Assembly: GCF_019243155.1 (NCBI RefSeq)
Contig: NZ_JAFAUS010000193.1
Coordinates: 1-45,773, forward strand
DNA: 45,773 nucleotides
Source: Mycobacterium sp.
GTDB lineage: Bacteria > Actinomycetota > Actinomycetes > Mycobacteriales > Mycobacteriaceae
Direction: 5' to 3'
This document shows positions 28,787 through 36,643 of this stretch, piece by piece. The position numbers and the translations under genes were made by a program. The stretch's first letter is position 1, and each line of letters opens with the position of its first letter. Under the pieces are notes generated by a model. It saw nothing but the letters and a program-made list of their open reading frames with translations. It searched no databases and had not been told where the DNA came from.

Positions 28787-30373
28787 ATGCAGCCCGAGCG
28801 GAGCGCACCCTTGGGGCCCTCCGATTTCGGAGTCGACAGTTTCACGGTGCCGGCCGTGCTGGATCGGCGGGCAGAGCAGTACCCGGATCGCGTGATGATG
28901 GCGATCGCCGGAGTCGACATCACCTTCGAGCAGATGCGGCTGCGTTCCTGTGCCGCGGCAAAGATGTTGTCCGACTTGGGCGTCGGACGCGGCGATTGTG
29001 TGGCGCTGTTCACCGGCACCTGCCCCGAGTGGGTCTACTTCTGGTTGGGTGCGGCGCGCATCGGTGCGGTGAGCGCGGCGGTCAACGCCGCCAACAAGGG
29101 CGACTTCCTCACGCACACGCTGCGGTTGTCGCAGGCGAAGGTGATCCTGACCGACACCGAGCGCCGCCCGCGCGTCGACGAGATCGCCGAGGCGTTGGAC
29201 ACCGTGACTGACATTGTGATGCAGGATGATTCGTTGGCCGCCGTCTTGGACAGAGCGACCGACGCTCCCTTCGTCGACAGCCCCGCCGAGGCGACCGAGG
29301 TTGGCTGTCTGTTCTACACCTCGGGGACGACCGGACCGTCGAAGGCGGTCGCCACGACATGGCACTACCTGTTCTCGGTTGCCGCGACCGTCACATCGGC
29401 GTGGGAATTCGGTGCGGGGGAGGCGCTTTGGACGGCGATGCCGCTGTTTCACCTGAGCGCGGCGCCCAGCGTGCTGGCGCCGATGCTGATCGGTGCGACG
29501 ACGGTGCTGGCGGGTGCATTTCACCCGGGCCAGGTTTGGGACGACATCCGTGCCTGCGGCGCCGTCGGATTCGCCGGTGCCGGCGCAATGGTTTCGATGC
29601 TGGCGAATCTGCCGCCGGATCCACGCGACGCGCAGTTGCCGCTGCGGTTCATCTCCGCCGCGCCCATCGACGCCAAGTCGTACCCCGAGATCGAAAAGCG
29701 TTACGGCTGCCGCATTGTCACGATGTACGGAATGACCGAGGCGTTTCCGATCGCCGTCAAGCCCCTGTCCGAGGACGGCGTTCCCGGAACGTCGGGACGG
29801 CCGAATCCCAATTTCGACGTGCGCATCCTCGACGATGACGGCCAGCAAGTGCCCAACGGTACCGTCGGGGAAGTCGCGTGCCGACCCAGACACCCGCACG
29901 TGATGAGCGAAGGCTATGTGAGCCAGGGCGGGCAGGTTCAGGCGCACCAAGAATGGTTCCGCACGGGCGATCTGGGCCGCCTCGACGCCAACCACAACCT
30001 GACTTATCTGGACCGGATAAAGGATTCGCTGCGCAGGCGCGGTGAAAACGTCTCTTCGGTCGAAGTGGAAGCTGTGGTGATGGCCTATCCCGCCGTGGCC
30101 GAAGCGGCCGCGGTCGGCGTGCCCAGCGACTTGGGCGAGGACGACATCCTGGTGGTGGTGACGCTGCGGCCCGGTGCCACGTTGGATTGCGCGGGGTTGC
30201 TCGATTTCTGCGCCGCCCGGATGCCGTACTTTTGCGTGCCGCGATTCGTCGAGAGAGTCGATGAACTTCCGAAGAATGTCATTGGCCGGGTGCGCAAAGA
30301 CTTGTTGCGCAATCGAGGATTGAGTTCGGACGCATGGGATCGCGAAAGTCGAGGTTATACCGTTAGCCGCTAA
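28787..30373 (+). CDS. Acyl-CoA ligase (FadD/CaiC-like)
   Basis: AMP-binding ligase of 528 residues: P-loop YTSGTTGPSKA, MYGMTEA, TGDLGRLDANHNLTYLDRIKD, and RRRGENVSSVEVE. In the C-terminal motif the usual GK is GR (PKNVIGRVRKDLL), so the normal catalytic Lys of the adenylation step is Arg. Some CaiC-like ligases also deviate here. It would activate a carboxylic acid. It is probably co-transcribed with the KshA-like gene. The ATG at 28787 has a CGGGAA site. Confidence 0.88.
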   Translation: MQPERSAPLGPSDFGVDSFTVPAVLDRRAEQYPDRVMMAIAGVDITFEQMRLRSCAAAKMLSDLGVGRGDCVALFTGTCPEWVYFWLGAARIGAVSAAVNAANKGDFLTHTLRLSQAKVILTDTERRPRVDEIAEALDTVTDIVMQDDSLAAVLDRATDAPFVDSPAEATEVGCLFYTSGTTGPSKAVATTWHYLFSVAATVTSAWEFGAGEALWTAMPLFHLSAAPSVLAPMLIGATTVLAGAFHPGQVWDDIRACGAVGFAGAGAMVSMLANLPPDPRDAQLPLRFISAAPIDAKSYPEIEKRYGCRIVTMYGMTEAFPIAVKPLSEDGVPGTSGRPNPNFDVRILDDDGQQVPNGTVGEVACRPRHPHVMSEGYVSQGGQVQAHQEWFRTGDLGRLDANHNLTYLDRIKDSLRRRGENVSSVEVEAVVMAYPAVAEAAAVGVPSDLGEDDILVVVTLRPGATLDCAGLLDFCAARMPYFCVPRFVERVDELPKNVIGRVRKDLLRNRGLSSDAWDRESRGYTVSR

Positions 30374-30420
30374 GTTACGCCAATGTTACGTAATCGTCGG
30401 AAAGTTACGTTATCGTTACG
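30374..30420. promoter_or_regulatory. Tandem GTTACG repeats, candidate operator
   Basis: Four copies of GTTACG lie at 30374, 30385, 30404 and 30415: two GTTACG-N5-GTTACG units, each with an 11-bp period, 46 bp before the NTF2-like gene. The second unit closely matches a sequence upstream of fas (38468-38487, minus strand). It is probably a regulator site at the start of the 30466-32410 operon. Confidence 0.55.
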
Positions 30421-30465
30421 GCAGTTCCATATTGGCTGTCATGTCCGAGAGGCTGGAGTGCAGAG

Positions 30466-30891
30466 ATGACCATGACCTATCAGGAACAGCAGATGCTCCA
30501 GGCCGCCACGGGGCGCGCTGCCATCCTGGATTTGAGCGCGCGACACAACCGGGCGTATTCAGACGGCGATCGCGACCGTTGGATCGCGACCTTCCGCCAC
30601 GCCGGCGCCAGCTACTCGCGTGACGGCGAGCGGTTCGACGATCTGCGCATGGCGTTCGACGGTGGCGACGGGCAGCGCTTGATCACGGTCGACCACGAGA
30701 TTCACGTCGACGGAGTCAACGCGAGCCAGCGTTGCGTCGCAGTGCTTTTCGCCGCCATGTACGGTGACACCAACTTGCGGGCCACCGGGGTGTTTCACGA
30801 CACGCTGACCTACGAGCGCGGCGGTTGGTACTTCACTTCCCGTGCCCTGCGATGGGATTCGGTGCCGAGCCGGCACCCGCTCGTCATGTGA
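30466..30891 (+). CDS. NTF2-like / SnoaL-type small protein
   Basis: 141-residue protein of the NTF2-like superfamily (SnoaL_4 type): ILDLSARHNRAYSDGDRDRWIATF, VDHEIHVDG, and a final TYERGGWYFTSRALRW strand. Members include isomerases, dehydratases and the small subunits of ring-hydroxylating systems. The conserved HNRAYSDGD helix and VDHEI strand would line the pocket. It heads an operon with the hotdog hydratase pair. The ATG at 30466 has a GGAG-containing upstream region; an ATG two codons later is possible. Confidence 0.8.
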   Translation: MTMTYQEQQMLQAATGRAAILDLSARHNRAYSDGDRDRWIATFRHAGASYSRDGERFDDLRMAFDGGDGQRLITVDHEIHVDGVNASQRCVAVLFAAMYGDTNLRATGVFHDTLTYERGGWYFTSRALRWDSVPSRHPLVM

Positions 30892-30904
30892 GTTGCACCG
30901 CTAC

Positions 30905-31435
30905 GTGGAGCAAGAGCTCAGTTACCAACTGACTTTCGGTACTTACGCGGACGCGCTGCGGATGGTCGGCGCGAAGAATGAGCCGCGCACCGCGGCGACG
31001 CCCGTCAATGGTGCGCGCATCCAGTTGTTCGCCTCGATGGTTCACGACGGCAACCGTTCGTATTGGGACACCGAGTTCGCCCGTCAGAGGTGGGGCGGGC
31101 TGCTGGCTCCGCCGGCACTGTTGATGGGCTGGCTGGTGCCGCCGCCCTGGCAACCCGGTGGCCGCCCGCCGGCCGCATCGCTTGCCCTGCGAGTCCCGCT
31201 GCCGGGCACCACATTCATCAACGCGGCCAACGACGTCGAGTTCTTCGAGCCCGTCGTCGAGGGCGATGTGCTGACCGCCGTCGAGGAACTGGTGTCGGTG
31301 TCACCGGAGAAGCAAACGCGGCTGGGCGTCGGCCATTTCGTCGAGACGCTCGATACCTACAGCCGCCAGGACGGGACCGTGGTGGCCACTAGTCGAAACA
31401 CTCTGTTCCGCTTCACCCCTGGAGCACCGTCTTGA
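30905..31435 (+). CDS. FAS1-type (MaoC N-terminal-like) hotdog dehydratase subunit
   Basis: Hotdog protein of about 176 residues resembling the MaoC_dehydrat_N / HadA-like family: LTFGTYADALRMVG, SYWDTEFARQRWGGLLAPPALLMGWLVPP, and NAANDVEFFEPVVEGDVL. The start is uncertain: GTG at 30905 is used, with TTG at 30893 or an ATG at 30842 (overlapping the previous gene) as alternatives, and no good ribosome site anywhere. Its stop overlaps the TTG start of the next gene. Paired FAS1-like and MaoC-like proteins form heteromeric enoyl-CoA hydratases such as ChsH1/ChsH2 in steroid catabolism (family knowledge); the same is inferred here. Confidence 0.82.
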   Translation: MEQELSYQLTFGTYADALRMVGAKNEPRTAATPVNGARIQLFASMVHDGNRSYWDTEFARQRWGGLLAPPALLMGWLVPPPWQPGGRPPAASLALRVPLPGTTFINAANDVEFFEPVVEGDVLTAVEELVSVSPEKQTRLGVGHFVETLDTYSRQDGTVVATSRNTLFRFTPGAPS

Positions 31436-31887
31436 CCGGTGAGGATCTGGACTGGAATGAGATCACCGTTCCGGTCGACCTGCCCGAGGTGATCGACCCC
31501 ATCAGCTATCAGCGGGTCGTGGAGAACTCCGGTGCGACATGGGACTACTTCCCGGGCCATTTCGATCCGGAATACGCTCGGGGCCAAGGTAATCCGACGA
31601 TCTACGTTAACACGATGCATCTGGCCGGTTTCGCCGACCGGGTCGCGACCGATTGGGCGGGCCCGGGCAGTCGCGTGGTGCGGCGTTCCATGCGACTGGC
31701 CGGCTCGATCTACGCCGGCGACACGATGATCGGCCGGGCCCGCGCGGTGGGCAAGCGGTGCGACACCTCGAAGGACCCGCCCCGCTACCTGATCGACATC
31801 GAGATCCAGGTCGTCAATCAGCATGGCGCACTGTGCTGCCCGGTCGAGTTGACATTGCAGATGCCGAATGTCGCACCCGACCGATGA
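31432..31887 (+). CDS. MaoC-like hotdog hydratase subunit
   Basis: 151-residue MaoC-type protein with the hydratase dyad region WDYFPGHFDPEYA (Asp and His of the hydratase-2 motif) and a TIYVNTMHLAGFADR helix. It probably forms the catalytic half of a heteromeric enoyl-CoA hydratase with the preceding subunit. The start is TTG at 31432, overlapping the previous stop (TTGA), a coupled start. The next gene starts 20 bp before its end. Confidence 0.84.
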   Translation: MTGEDLDWNEITVPVDLPEVIDPISYQRVVENSGATWDYFPGHFDPEYARGQGNPTIYVNTMHLAGFADRVATDWAGPGSRVVRRSMRLAGSIYAGDTMIGRARAVGKRCDTSKDPPRYLIDIEIQVVNQHGALCCPVELTLQMPNVAPDR

Positions 31888-32410
31888 TGCGGTAATCGCA
31901 CTGCACCTCGCGGTCTGTCGACGTTTCGGTGAGGCCGTGCGGTCGGCGCACGGCAAGTGGGATCGGCAGTCACCGTGCGACGAGTGGGACGCCCGCGCGG
32001 TACTCGAGCACGTGATCGGTTTTCACGACGTACTGGTGCTGCGTCCACTCGGCTTGAAACCAGACCGGCCACGGGAGGATCCGCAGCTGCGTTGGCAACT
32101 GACCTACGCTGCGCTGTCCGAGGCCCTGGTACCCGGTTCGCAGTTGGATACGGCCGGGCTGATACCGAAACTGACCCGCGACGTTCTGGTGCACACCTGG
32201 GACCTCGCCCGCGCGGTGGGGGCCGACGATCGGCTCGATCCGCAATGGTGCGAGCTGTGCTGCGCCGACTTGCCCGCCGATTCAGCGGGTTTGGTCGCGT
32301 CCGGGATGTTCAAGGCTCCGGTTCTAGTGGATGACGCCGAAAGTGACTACCAGACAAGGCTTCTCGCGCGGGTCGGTCGCGATCCCTCCTGGCGGCCGCG
32401 AGCTTTATAG
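31868..32410 (+). CDS. DinB/TIGR03086-type metal-binding protein
   Basis: 180-residue four-helix-bundle protein of the mycothiol-dependent maleylpyruvate isomerase/TIGR03086 group: CDEWDARAVLEHVIGFHDVLV and VLVHTWDLARAVG carry the His metal ligands. Members bind a divalent metal, and some use mycothiol in isomerisation or thiol transfer. Last gene of the operon; its stop region overlaps that of the convergent aldehyde dehydrogenase by six bases. Exact reaction unknown. Confidence 0.84.
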   Translation: MSHPTDDAVIALHLAVCRRFGEAVRSAHGKWDRQSPCDEWDARAVLEHVIGFHDVLVLRPLGLKPDRPREDPQLRWQLTYAALSEALVPGSQLDTAGLIPKLTRDVLVHTWDLARAVGADDRLDPQWCELCCADLPADSAGLVASGMFKAPVLVDDAESDYQTRLLARVGRDPSWRPRAL

Positions 32411-33871
32411 CGGCGGTAACGTCCCCTTGGCGATCACCGTCTGGAGCTCGACGTATTCGTCCAACCCCTCGGGCCCGAACTCGCGGCCGATGCCCGAGTG
32501 CTTGAAACCACCGAACGGGCTGCCGATGTCGAGCGTGTACATGTTGATCCCGTAAGTGCCGGCACGCACCCTGGCGGCCACTTCGAGGCCGTGGGCGACG
32601 TCCGCCGTCCACACCGAACCGGCCAGGCCGTAATCGCTTTCGTTGGCGATGCGCAGCGCGTCTTCTTCGTCGCGGTAGCGCAGCACGGTCAGCACCGGGC
32701 CGAAGATCTCCTCGCGGGCGATGCGCATGTCGTTGGTGGCGTCGGTGAAAAGCGTGGGCCGCACGTACCAGCCCGTCTCTTTGTCGGTATCGAGGCCGCC
32801 GAGCACGATGCGGGCGCCCTCGCTCTGGCCGGACCGGATGTACTCCTGGACCGTGTGTTGGTGGCGCTTCGCGAACATCGGTCCGATGTCGGTTTCCTCG
32901 TCTGCGGGATCGCCGACCTGCAGGCCGGACATCATTTCGGCGAGTGCGTCGACGACTTCGTCATGGCGCTGTTCGCTGACCAGGATTCGGGTCTGCGCGA
33001 CGCAGGCCTGCCCGTTGTTCATCAGGCTGGCCGATTTCAGCGACGCGACGGTTTTGCCGATATCGGCGTCGTCGAGGATGATCGCCGCGGATTTACCGCC
33101 GAGTTCGAGGCTCACCCGCTTGAGCTGCTCGCCGCAGAGCGTGGCGATTCGGCGCCCGACGGCACTGGAACCGGTGAATGAGACCTTGTCCACGCCGGGA
33201 TGGCGCACCAGAGCTTCGCCGACATCTGTCCCACCGGGCAGCACGGACACCACCCCGTCGGGAAGGCCGATCTGCTCAATCATTTCGGCCAACCACAAAG
33301 CGTCCAACGGTGTTTCGGGTGCGGGCTTGATGATTACCGTGCAGCCGGCGATCAGGGCCGGAATCAGCTTGGGCATGATCAGGAACTGCGGCACGTTCCA
33401 CGGCACGATCGCCGCGACCACCCCGACCGGCGCGCGGCGCAGGTGCACTTCGCCGAGCACACCGTGGCGGCGTTCGGCCCACGGGAAGTCACAGGCGGCG
33501 GCCAGCGTGAGGTGAATCATCGCGGCCGCGGCCGCCCCTTGACCCATCCGGCTGAAGCTGCGCGGGGACCCCATTTCGTCGGTGATCAGGTCGGCCATCT
33601 CGTCGACATTCCCGGCATAGATCGCCGCGAGCTCTTCGACTTTGGCCATCCGCTCGGCATGGGTCAGTCGTGGCCACGGGCCGTGGTCGAATGCCTGTCG
33701 TGCGGCGGCGACGGCGGCATCGACATCCTCGGGACCGGCCACTTGGACGTGACCGATCGGCTCTTCGGAATGTGGCGAGATGACGGCGAGCTGCTGCGGA
33801 TTGGCGGCCTTGCGCCACTGCCCCCCGATGAACAGTTCGTTATAGGAACGATGGCCGGAATTCTCTGTCAT
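32405..33871 (-). CDS. NAD(P)-dependent aldehyde dehydrogenase
   Basis: Aldehyde dehydrogenase of 488 residues with all catalytic landmarks: Asn159 in PWNVPQ, FTGSSAVGR at about 232-240, Glu256 in LELGGK, the nucleophile Cys290 in NNGQACVAQ, and EEIFGPV and PFGGFKHSGIGRE at the C-terminus. It oxidises an aldehyde to an acid, fitting a P450/alcohol dehydrogenase/aldehyde dehydrogenase/ligase sequence. The ATG at 33871 has an AAGGAAG site. It is divergent from the CrtC-like gene with a perfect palindrome (site C) midway between the starts. Confidence 0.94.
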   Translation of the reverse strand: MTENSGHRSYNELFIGGQWRKAANPQQLAVISPHSEEPIGHVQVAGPEDVDAAVAAARQAFDHGPWPRLTHAERMAKVEELAAIYAGNVDEMADLITDEMGSPRSFSRMGQGAAAAAMIHLTLAAACDFPWAERRHGVLGEVHLRRAPVGVVAAIVPWNVPQFLIMPKLIPALIAGCTVIIKPAPETPLDALWLAEMIEQIGLPDGVVSVLPGGTDVGEALVRHPGVDKVSFTGSSAVGRRIATLCGEQLKRVSLELGGKSAAIILDDADIGKTVASLKSASLMNNGQACVAQTRILVSEQRHDEVVDALAEMMSGLQVGDPADEETDIGPMFAKRHQHTVQEYIRSGQSEGARIVLGGLDTDKETGWYVRPTLFTDATNDMRIAREEIFGPVLTVLRYRDEEDALRIANESDYGLAGSVWTADVAHGLEVAARVRAGTYGINMYTLDIGSPFGGFKHSGIGREFGPEGLDEYVELQTVIAKGTLPPL

Positions 33872-33922
33872 CGGGGCACTTCCTTGCGGCAGGGGCGGTG
33901 CGGGATGAGACCGTGACCGTAA

Positions 33923-33950
33923 TTTCGCTATTGACGCTAACATAGCGAAA
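33923..33950. promoter_or_regulatory. 28-bp palindrome and shared motif (site C)
   Basis: Perfect inverted repeat TTTCGCTAT-N10-ATAGCGAAA, with the same GCTAT-N10-ATAGC core and spacing as site A. It lies about 50 bp from each divergent start. An overlapping 20-mer (33936-33955) aligns with site A at 15 of 20 positions. Confidence 0.6.
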
Positions 33951-33996
33951 AAAGCAGGATTGCGCCGTAGGCAACGAAGCCCGGGCGGAGGCGACA

Positions 33997-35358
33997 TTGA
34001 ACAACGACTGGCGCAGTTACCCATTTCGGCTGGTGCCCGGCGACAGCCAGCTGGACTTTCCGGAAGCCGAAGGCGAGCACCCGGACCAGGAATCGGACAC
34101 CTGGTTCATTGCCGGTCAGCTGGATGCCGTCGACAGCGGCCGCTCGTTCGCCTTCCTGACGATCTTCAACAAGAACCGGCCCGGGGGAACGGTCGTCGCC
34201 GACTTCTACACGTTGGCACTGTTCGATCTGGATTCCGGGGATTACGGCACCTACACCGATTACGACATGCCGCCGGCCAACATGAAACCGGGGGCGCAGC
34301 GCAAGCTCGACATGGCGACGGGTCATCTCGACATCAGCTACCACTGCAGCGCAGGCACCGCGTCGTGGAGCGCGTCGCGTGACGGCGACGGCGAATTGCT
34401 GCCCTATACCTACCGCGTCAGCCTCGTCGGTGAAGACCACTCGGGCCGCCCCATGAGGCTGGACCTGGCCGTAACACCCACGCGCTCACCGACTCCGCTG
34501 GGCGCGTCGACCTACAACGGCAAGATCGCCTGCTTCGGCCAGACCGACACGTACTCCTATTTCCAAACCGGAATGGCGATGACGGGCACTCTGCGCTGGG
34601 GCGACGTCATCGAGGAGGTCTCGGGCAGCAGCGGCCACATCGACCGGCAGTGGTTTCCCAAATACGCCGGCGGCGGGGGAAGCGGGGGAGACCCTCGAGC
34701 CAGGTCGCACGAATGGCGCACGATCAACTTCGACAATGGCGTCGACCTGAGCATCTGGCGGCAGTTCGACCGGATCAACGGCAATGCGCTGCAGCCGTTT
34801 ACCGGAATCACGGCGAGCTATCCCGATCCGGCCGCGCCGCCCGAGTGCGCTGAGGACGTGGACGTCACGATCAGCAGCTATGTCCGCTGGCCGGAAACCA
34901 TGCGACCGCTGGTGCGACCGCCGGCCAGGGCCCGGTACATGCCTGACTGTCACCGGATCACGTGCGCCACAATGCAACTGGACCTCATCGGTGAGCCGCT
35001 GGTGGCGGCCCCGGCGCACGGCCTGCCGATCGAGTATATGGAAGGCCCATACCGCTATCGCGGCACGCTGTGGGGAAAACCAGTGACCGGCTTCGCGTTC
35101 AACGAGCGGTCGCTGGCGATGTACCGCGACTGGGAGCTGGTCGAGGTGCTCGCCACCACCGTCGCGAATACCGAACACCCGGGCCCGGACCTGCAGGCAA
35201 CGGTGGAAGAGGTGGTGTCGTTGGTGGCCGCCGGCCGTCGTAGCGCGGCGGTCGAGGTGCTCTCCGGAATTGCGGCCAGTCAAAACGACACGCTGGCAAC
35301 GCTTCTCGACGACCTGATCGCCGTGTTGTCCCAGACGGAGTCAACCGACAGCGCCTGA
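33997..35358 (+). CDS. CrtC/AttH-like lipocalin-fold protein
   Basis: 453-residue protein resembling the CrtC/AttH (hydroxyneurosporene synthase-like, double lipocalin) superfamily: SDTWFIAGQLDA and FYTLALFDLDSGDYGTYTDYDMPP near the N-terminus, and GHIDRQWFPKYAGGGG for the GxSWxDxQW-type signature. CrtC enzymes hydrate isoprenoid double bonds; related proteins act as cyclases. No signal peptide is visible. It starts at TTG 33997 after a GGCGGAGG site. It ends with a helical tail and overlaps the convergent Rieske oxygenase by 18 bp. Role here unknown; hydration or binding of a terpenoid-like substrate is speculation. Confidence 0.68.
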   Translation: MNNDWRSYPFRLVPGDSQLDFPEAEGEHPDQESDTWFIAGQLDAVDSGRSFAFLTIFNKNRPGGTVVADFYTLALFDLDSGDYGTYTDYDMPPANMKPGAQRKLDMATGHLDISYHCSAGTASWSASRDGDGELLPYTYRVSLVGEDHSGRPMRLDLAVTPTRSPTPLGASTYNGKIACFGQTDTYSYFQTGMAMTGTLRWGDVIEEVSGSSGHIDRQWFPKYAGGGGSGGDPRARSHEWRTINFDNGVDLSIWRQFDRINGNALQPFTGITASYPDPAAPPECAEDVDVTISSYVRWPETMRPLVRPPARARYMPDCHRITCATMQLDLIGEPLVAAPAHGLPIEYMEGPYRYRGTLWGKPVTGFAFNERSLAMYRDWELVEVLATTVANTEHPGPDLQATVEEVVSLVAAGRRSAAVEVLSGIAASQNDTLATLLDDLIAVLSQTESTDSA

Positions 35359-36603
35359 CCGTGCCAGCTCCTCCGCCCAGGTGATGTGGCGGTGTTGCAG
35401 TCCGGGTTCGTTTCGCCCGAACAACAGGTGATCGCGAGCGCCGGACTCCAGGTTGGCCTGCAGCCCAGCGACCAATCGGTAGTCTTCGTCGCGCACAGTG
35501 GCGTGGGCGTATTCGAAGACGGCCTGTGCGCCGGCGGCCACGGATTCGTCGGAGAGGTCCTGCGGCGTCGCATTCTGATGAACCGTGATGGATCTGCCCG
35601 GCCGGTCGGCGGGGTAGACGCGGAACAGCTCGCCGTTGGCGATCGTCACCGACAGCACGATATTGGGGAACAGCGCGTAGATCACCACCATGTTGTGGAA
35701 CGGGTTCCACTCCTCCTCGGGCGCGTTGTCGAGATCGAGAATCGTGTTGAGCGGGAAGATCAATCGGTGATGTGGCCCGAAGGAGTCGAACACCGTGCAA
35801 TTGCTGCGGGCGATGGTGGCGAAGGTCTGCTGGTGGACGGTGGCGAAATGGTAGTTCTCCGCGAAGGTATCGATCGCCAGCTTCCAGTTGATCGGGGAGT
35901 CGAGCACCTTCTCACCCAGCGGTGACCATCGTCCGATGCCCCACGAGTCGAGTTCGTCGGCCAGCGGCCCCAGGTGCGCGGCGACGTCGAGCGTCGCGCC
36001 GGAATCCAGCGCCACCCACAGGAATCCGGCGAACTCGTTCGCCGGGAGTTCGGTCAAGCCGTCGGACCTGGGGGTGACGCGGGTTTCGCGGCGACCCGCT
36101 TCGCCCGGCTTCGCCGCGCTCGCGATCGCCGCGTAGTCGGTTTCGCGGCGACCCGCTTCGCCCGGCTTCGCCGCGCTCGCGATCGCCGCGTCCGAAAACC
36201 CCTCGCGTCCCGGCAGTCCGACCAAGCGCCCGGTGTTGTCGTAGGTCCACGCGTGGTACGGGCAGGTGAACCGTTTGGCCGTACCGCATCCCGTCGCCAC
36301 CTGTGACTGCCGGTGCAGGCAGACGTTGTCGAACGCCTTGACCGATCCGTCGGACGTTCTGGTCAGCAGGATGGATCGCCCCATCACCGTCTTGGTGCAG
36401 TACGCGCCGGGGGCGGGGAGTTCCGAGACGTAGCCGACCAACTGGGGGCTGGACAGCAACATCGCCCTGTCGCGGTCGTGCCGCTCGACCGAGGTGTATT
36501 CGGCGGCGTCGACCGTGTGCTCGGCGGGCGCGAGGTCGGTCGTCTTGTCGCGCGCCAACTTCAGCGCGCGCCGAGTCAGATCGATGAGTTGGTCGCGGTC
36601 CAT
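35341..36603 (-). CDS. Rieske ring-hydroxylating oxygenase alpha subunit with in-frame repeat insertion
   Basis: 420-residue oxygenase: Rieske ligands C95-x-H97 (CLH) and C114-x2-H117 (CPYH), and the mononuclear iron site in ENYHFATVH (H252, H257). Between the Rieske and catalytic domains, after LVGLPGREGFSD, the sequence AAIASAAKPGEAGRRET occurs twice (residues 139-155 and 158-174) before normal sequence resumes at GLTELPANEFAGFLWV. This matches a duplicated 52-bp DNA repeat that keeps the frame, so the enzyme gains a low-complexity loop of about 40 residues. It would hydroxylate an aromatic or other substrate. It is divergent from a MerR regulator with a MerR-type operator between. Confidence 0.9.
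   Translation of the reverse strand: MDRDQLIDLTRRALKLARDKTTDLAPAEHTVDAAEYTSVERHDRDRAMLLSSPQLVGYVSELPAPGAYCTKTVMGRSILLTRTSDGSVKAFDNVCLHRQSQVATGCGTAKRFTCPYHAWTYDNTGRLVGLPGREGFSDAAIASAAKPGEAGRRETDYAAIASAAKPGEAGRRETRVTPRSDGLTELPANEFAGFLWVALDSGATLDVAAHLGPLADELDSWGIGRWSPLGEKVLDSPINWKLAIDTFAENYHFATVHQQTFATIARSNCTVFDSFGPHHRLIFPLNTILDLDNAPEEEWNPFHNMVVIYALFPNIVLSVTIANGELFRVYPADRPGRSITVHQNATPQDLSDESVAAGAQAVFEYAHATVRDEDYRLVAGLQANLESGARDHLLFGRNEPGLQHRHITWAEELARSGAVG
36082..36190. repeat. Two identical 52-bp GC-rich repeats with 5-bp spacer
   Basis: Copies at 36082-36133 and 36139-36190 are identical, with a 57-bp period. Each contains inverted arms (CGCGGCGA near the start, TCGCCGCG at the end), so each can fold. 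The sequence lies inside the Rieske oxygenase gene and is read in frame. It looks like a short palindromic repeat insertion that then duplicated. No further full copy was seen in the window. Confidence 0.85.
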
Positions 36604-36615
36604 CTGCTCAGTAGA

Positions 36616-36638
36616 GACCTTGCGACAGTTGTAAGGTC
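36616..36638. promoter_or_regulatory. MerR-type operator in divergent promoter
   Basis: A 23-bp near-perfect palindrome with arms GACCTT and AAGGTC, a partly symmetric centre (ACAGT), and symmetric internal bases. It fills most of the 40 bp between the Rieske oxygenase and MerR starts. Typical of MerR sites that sit in a long promoter spacer. Also read in the MerR leader: AAGGTCAAGG may be its ribosome site. Confidence 0.6.
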
Positions 36639-36643
36639 AAGGC

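Noticed and set aside
36082..36190. CRISPR array
   Set aside because: Only two repeat copies, a 5-bp spacer, and the whole segment is read in frame within an oxygenase gene; no cas genes in the window.
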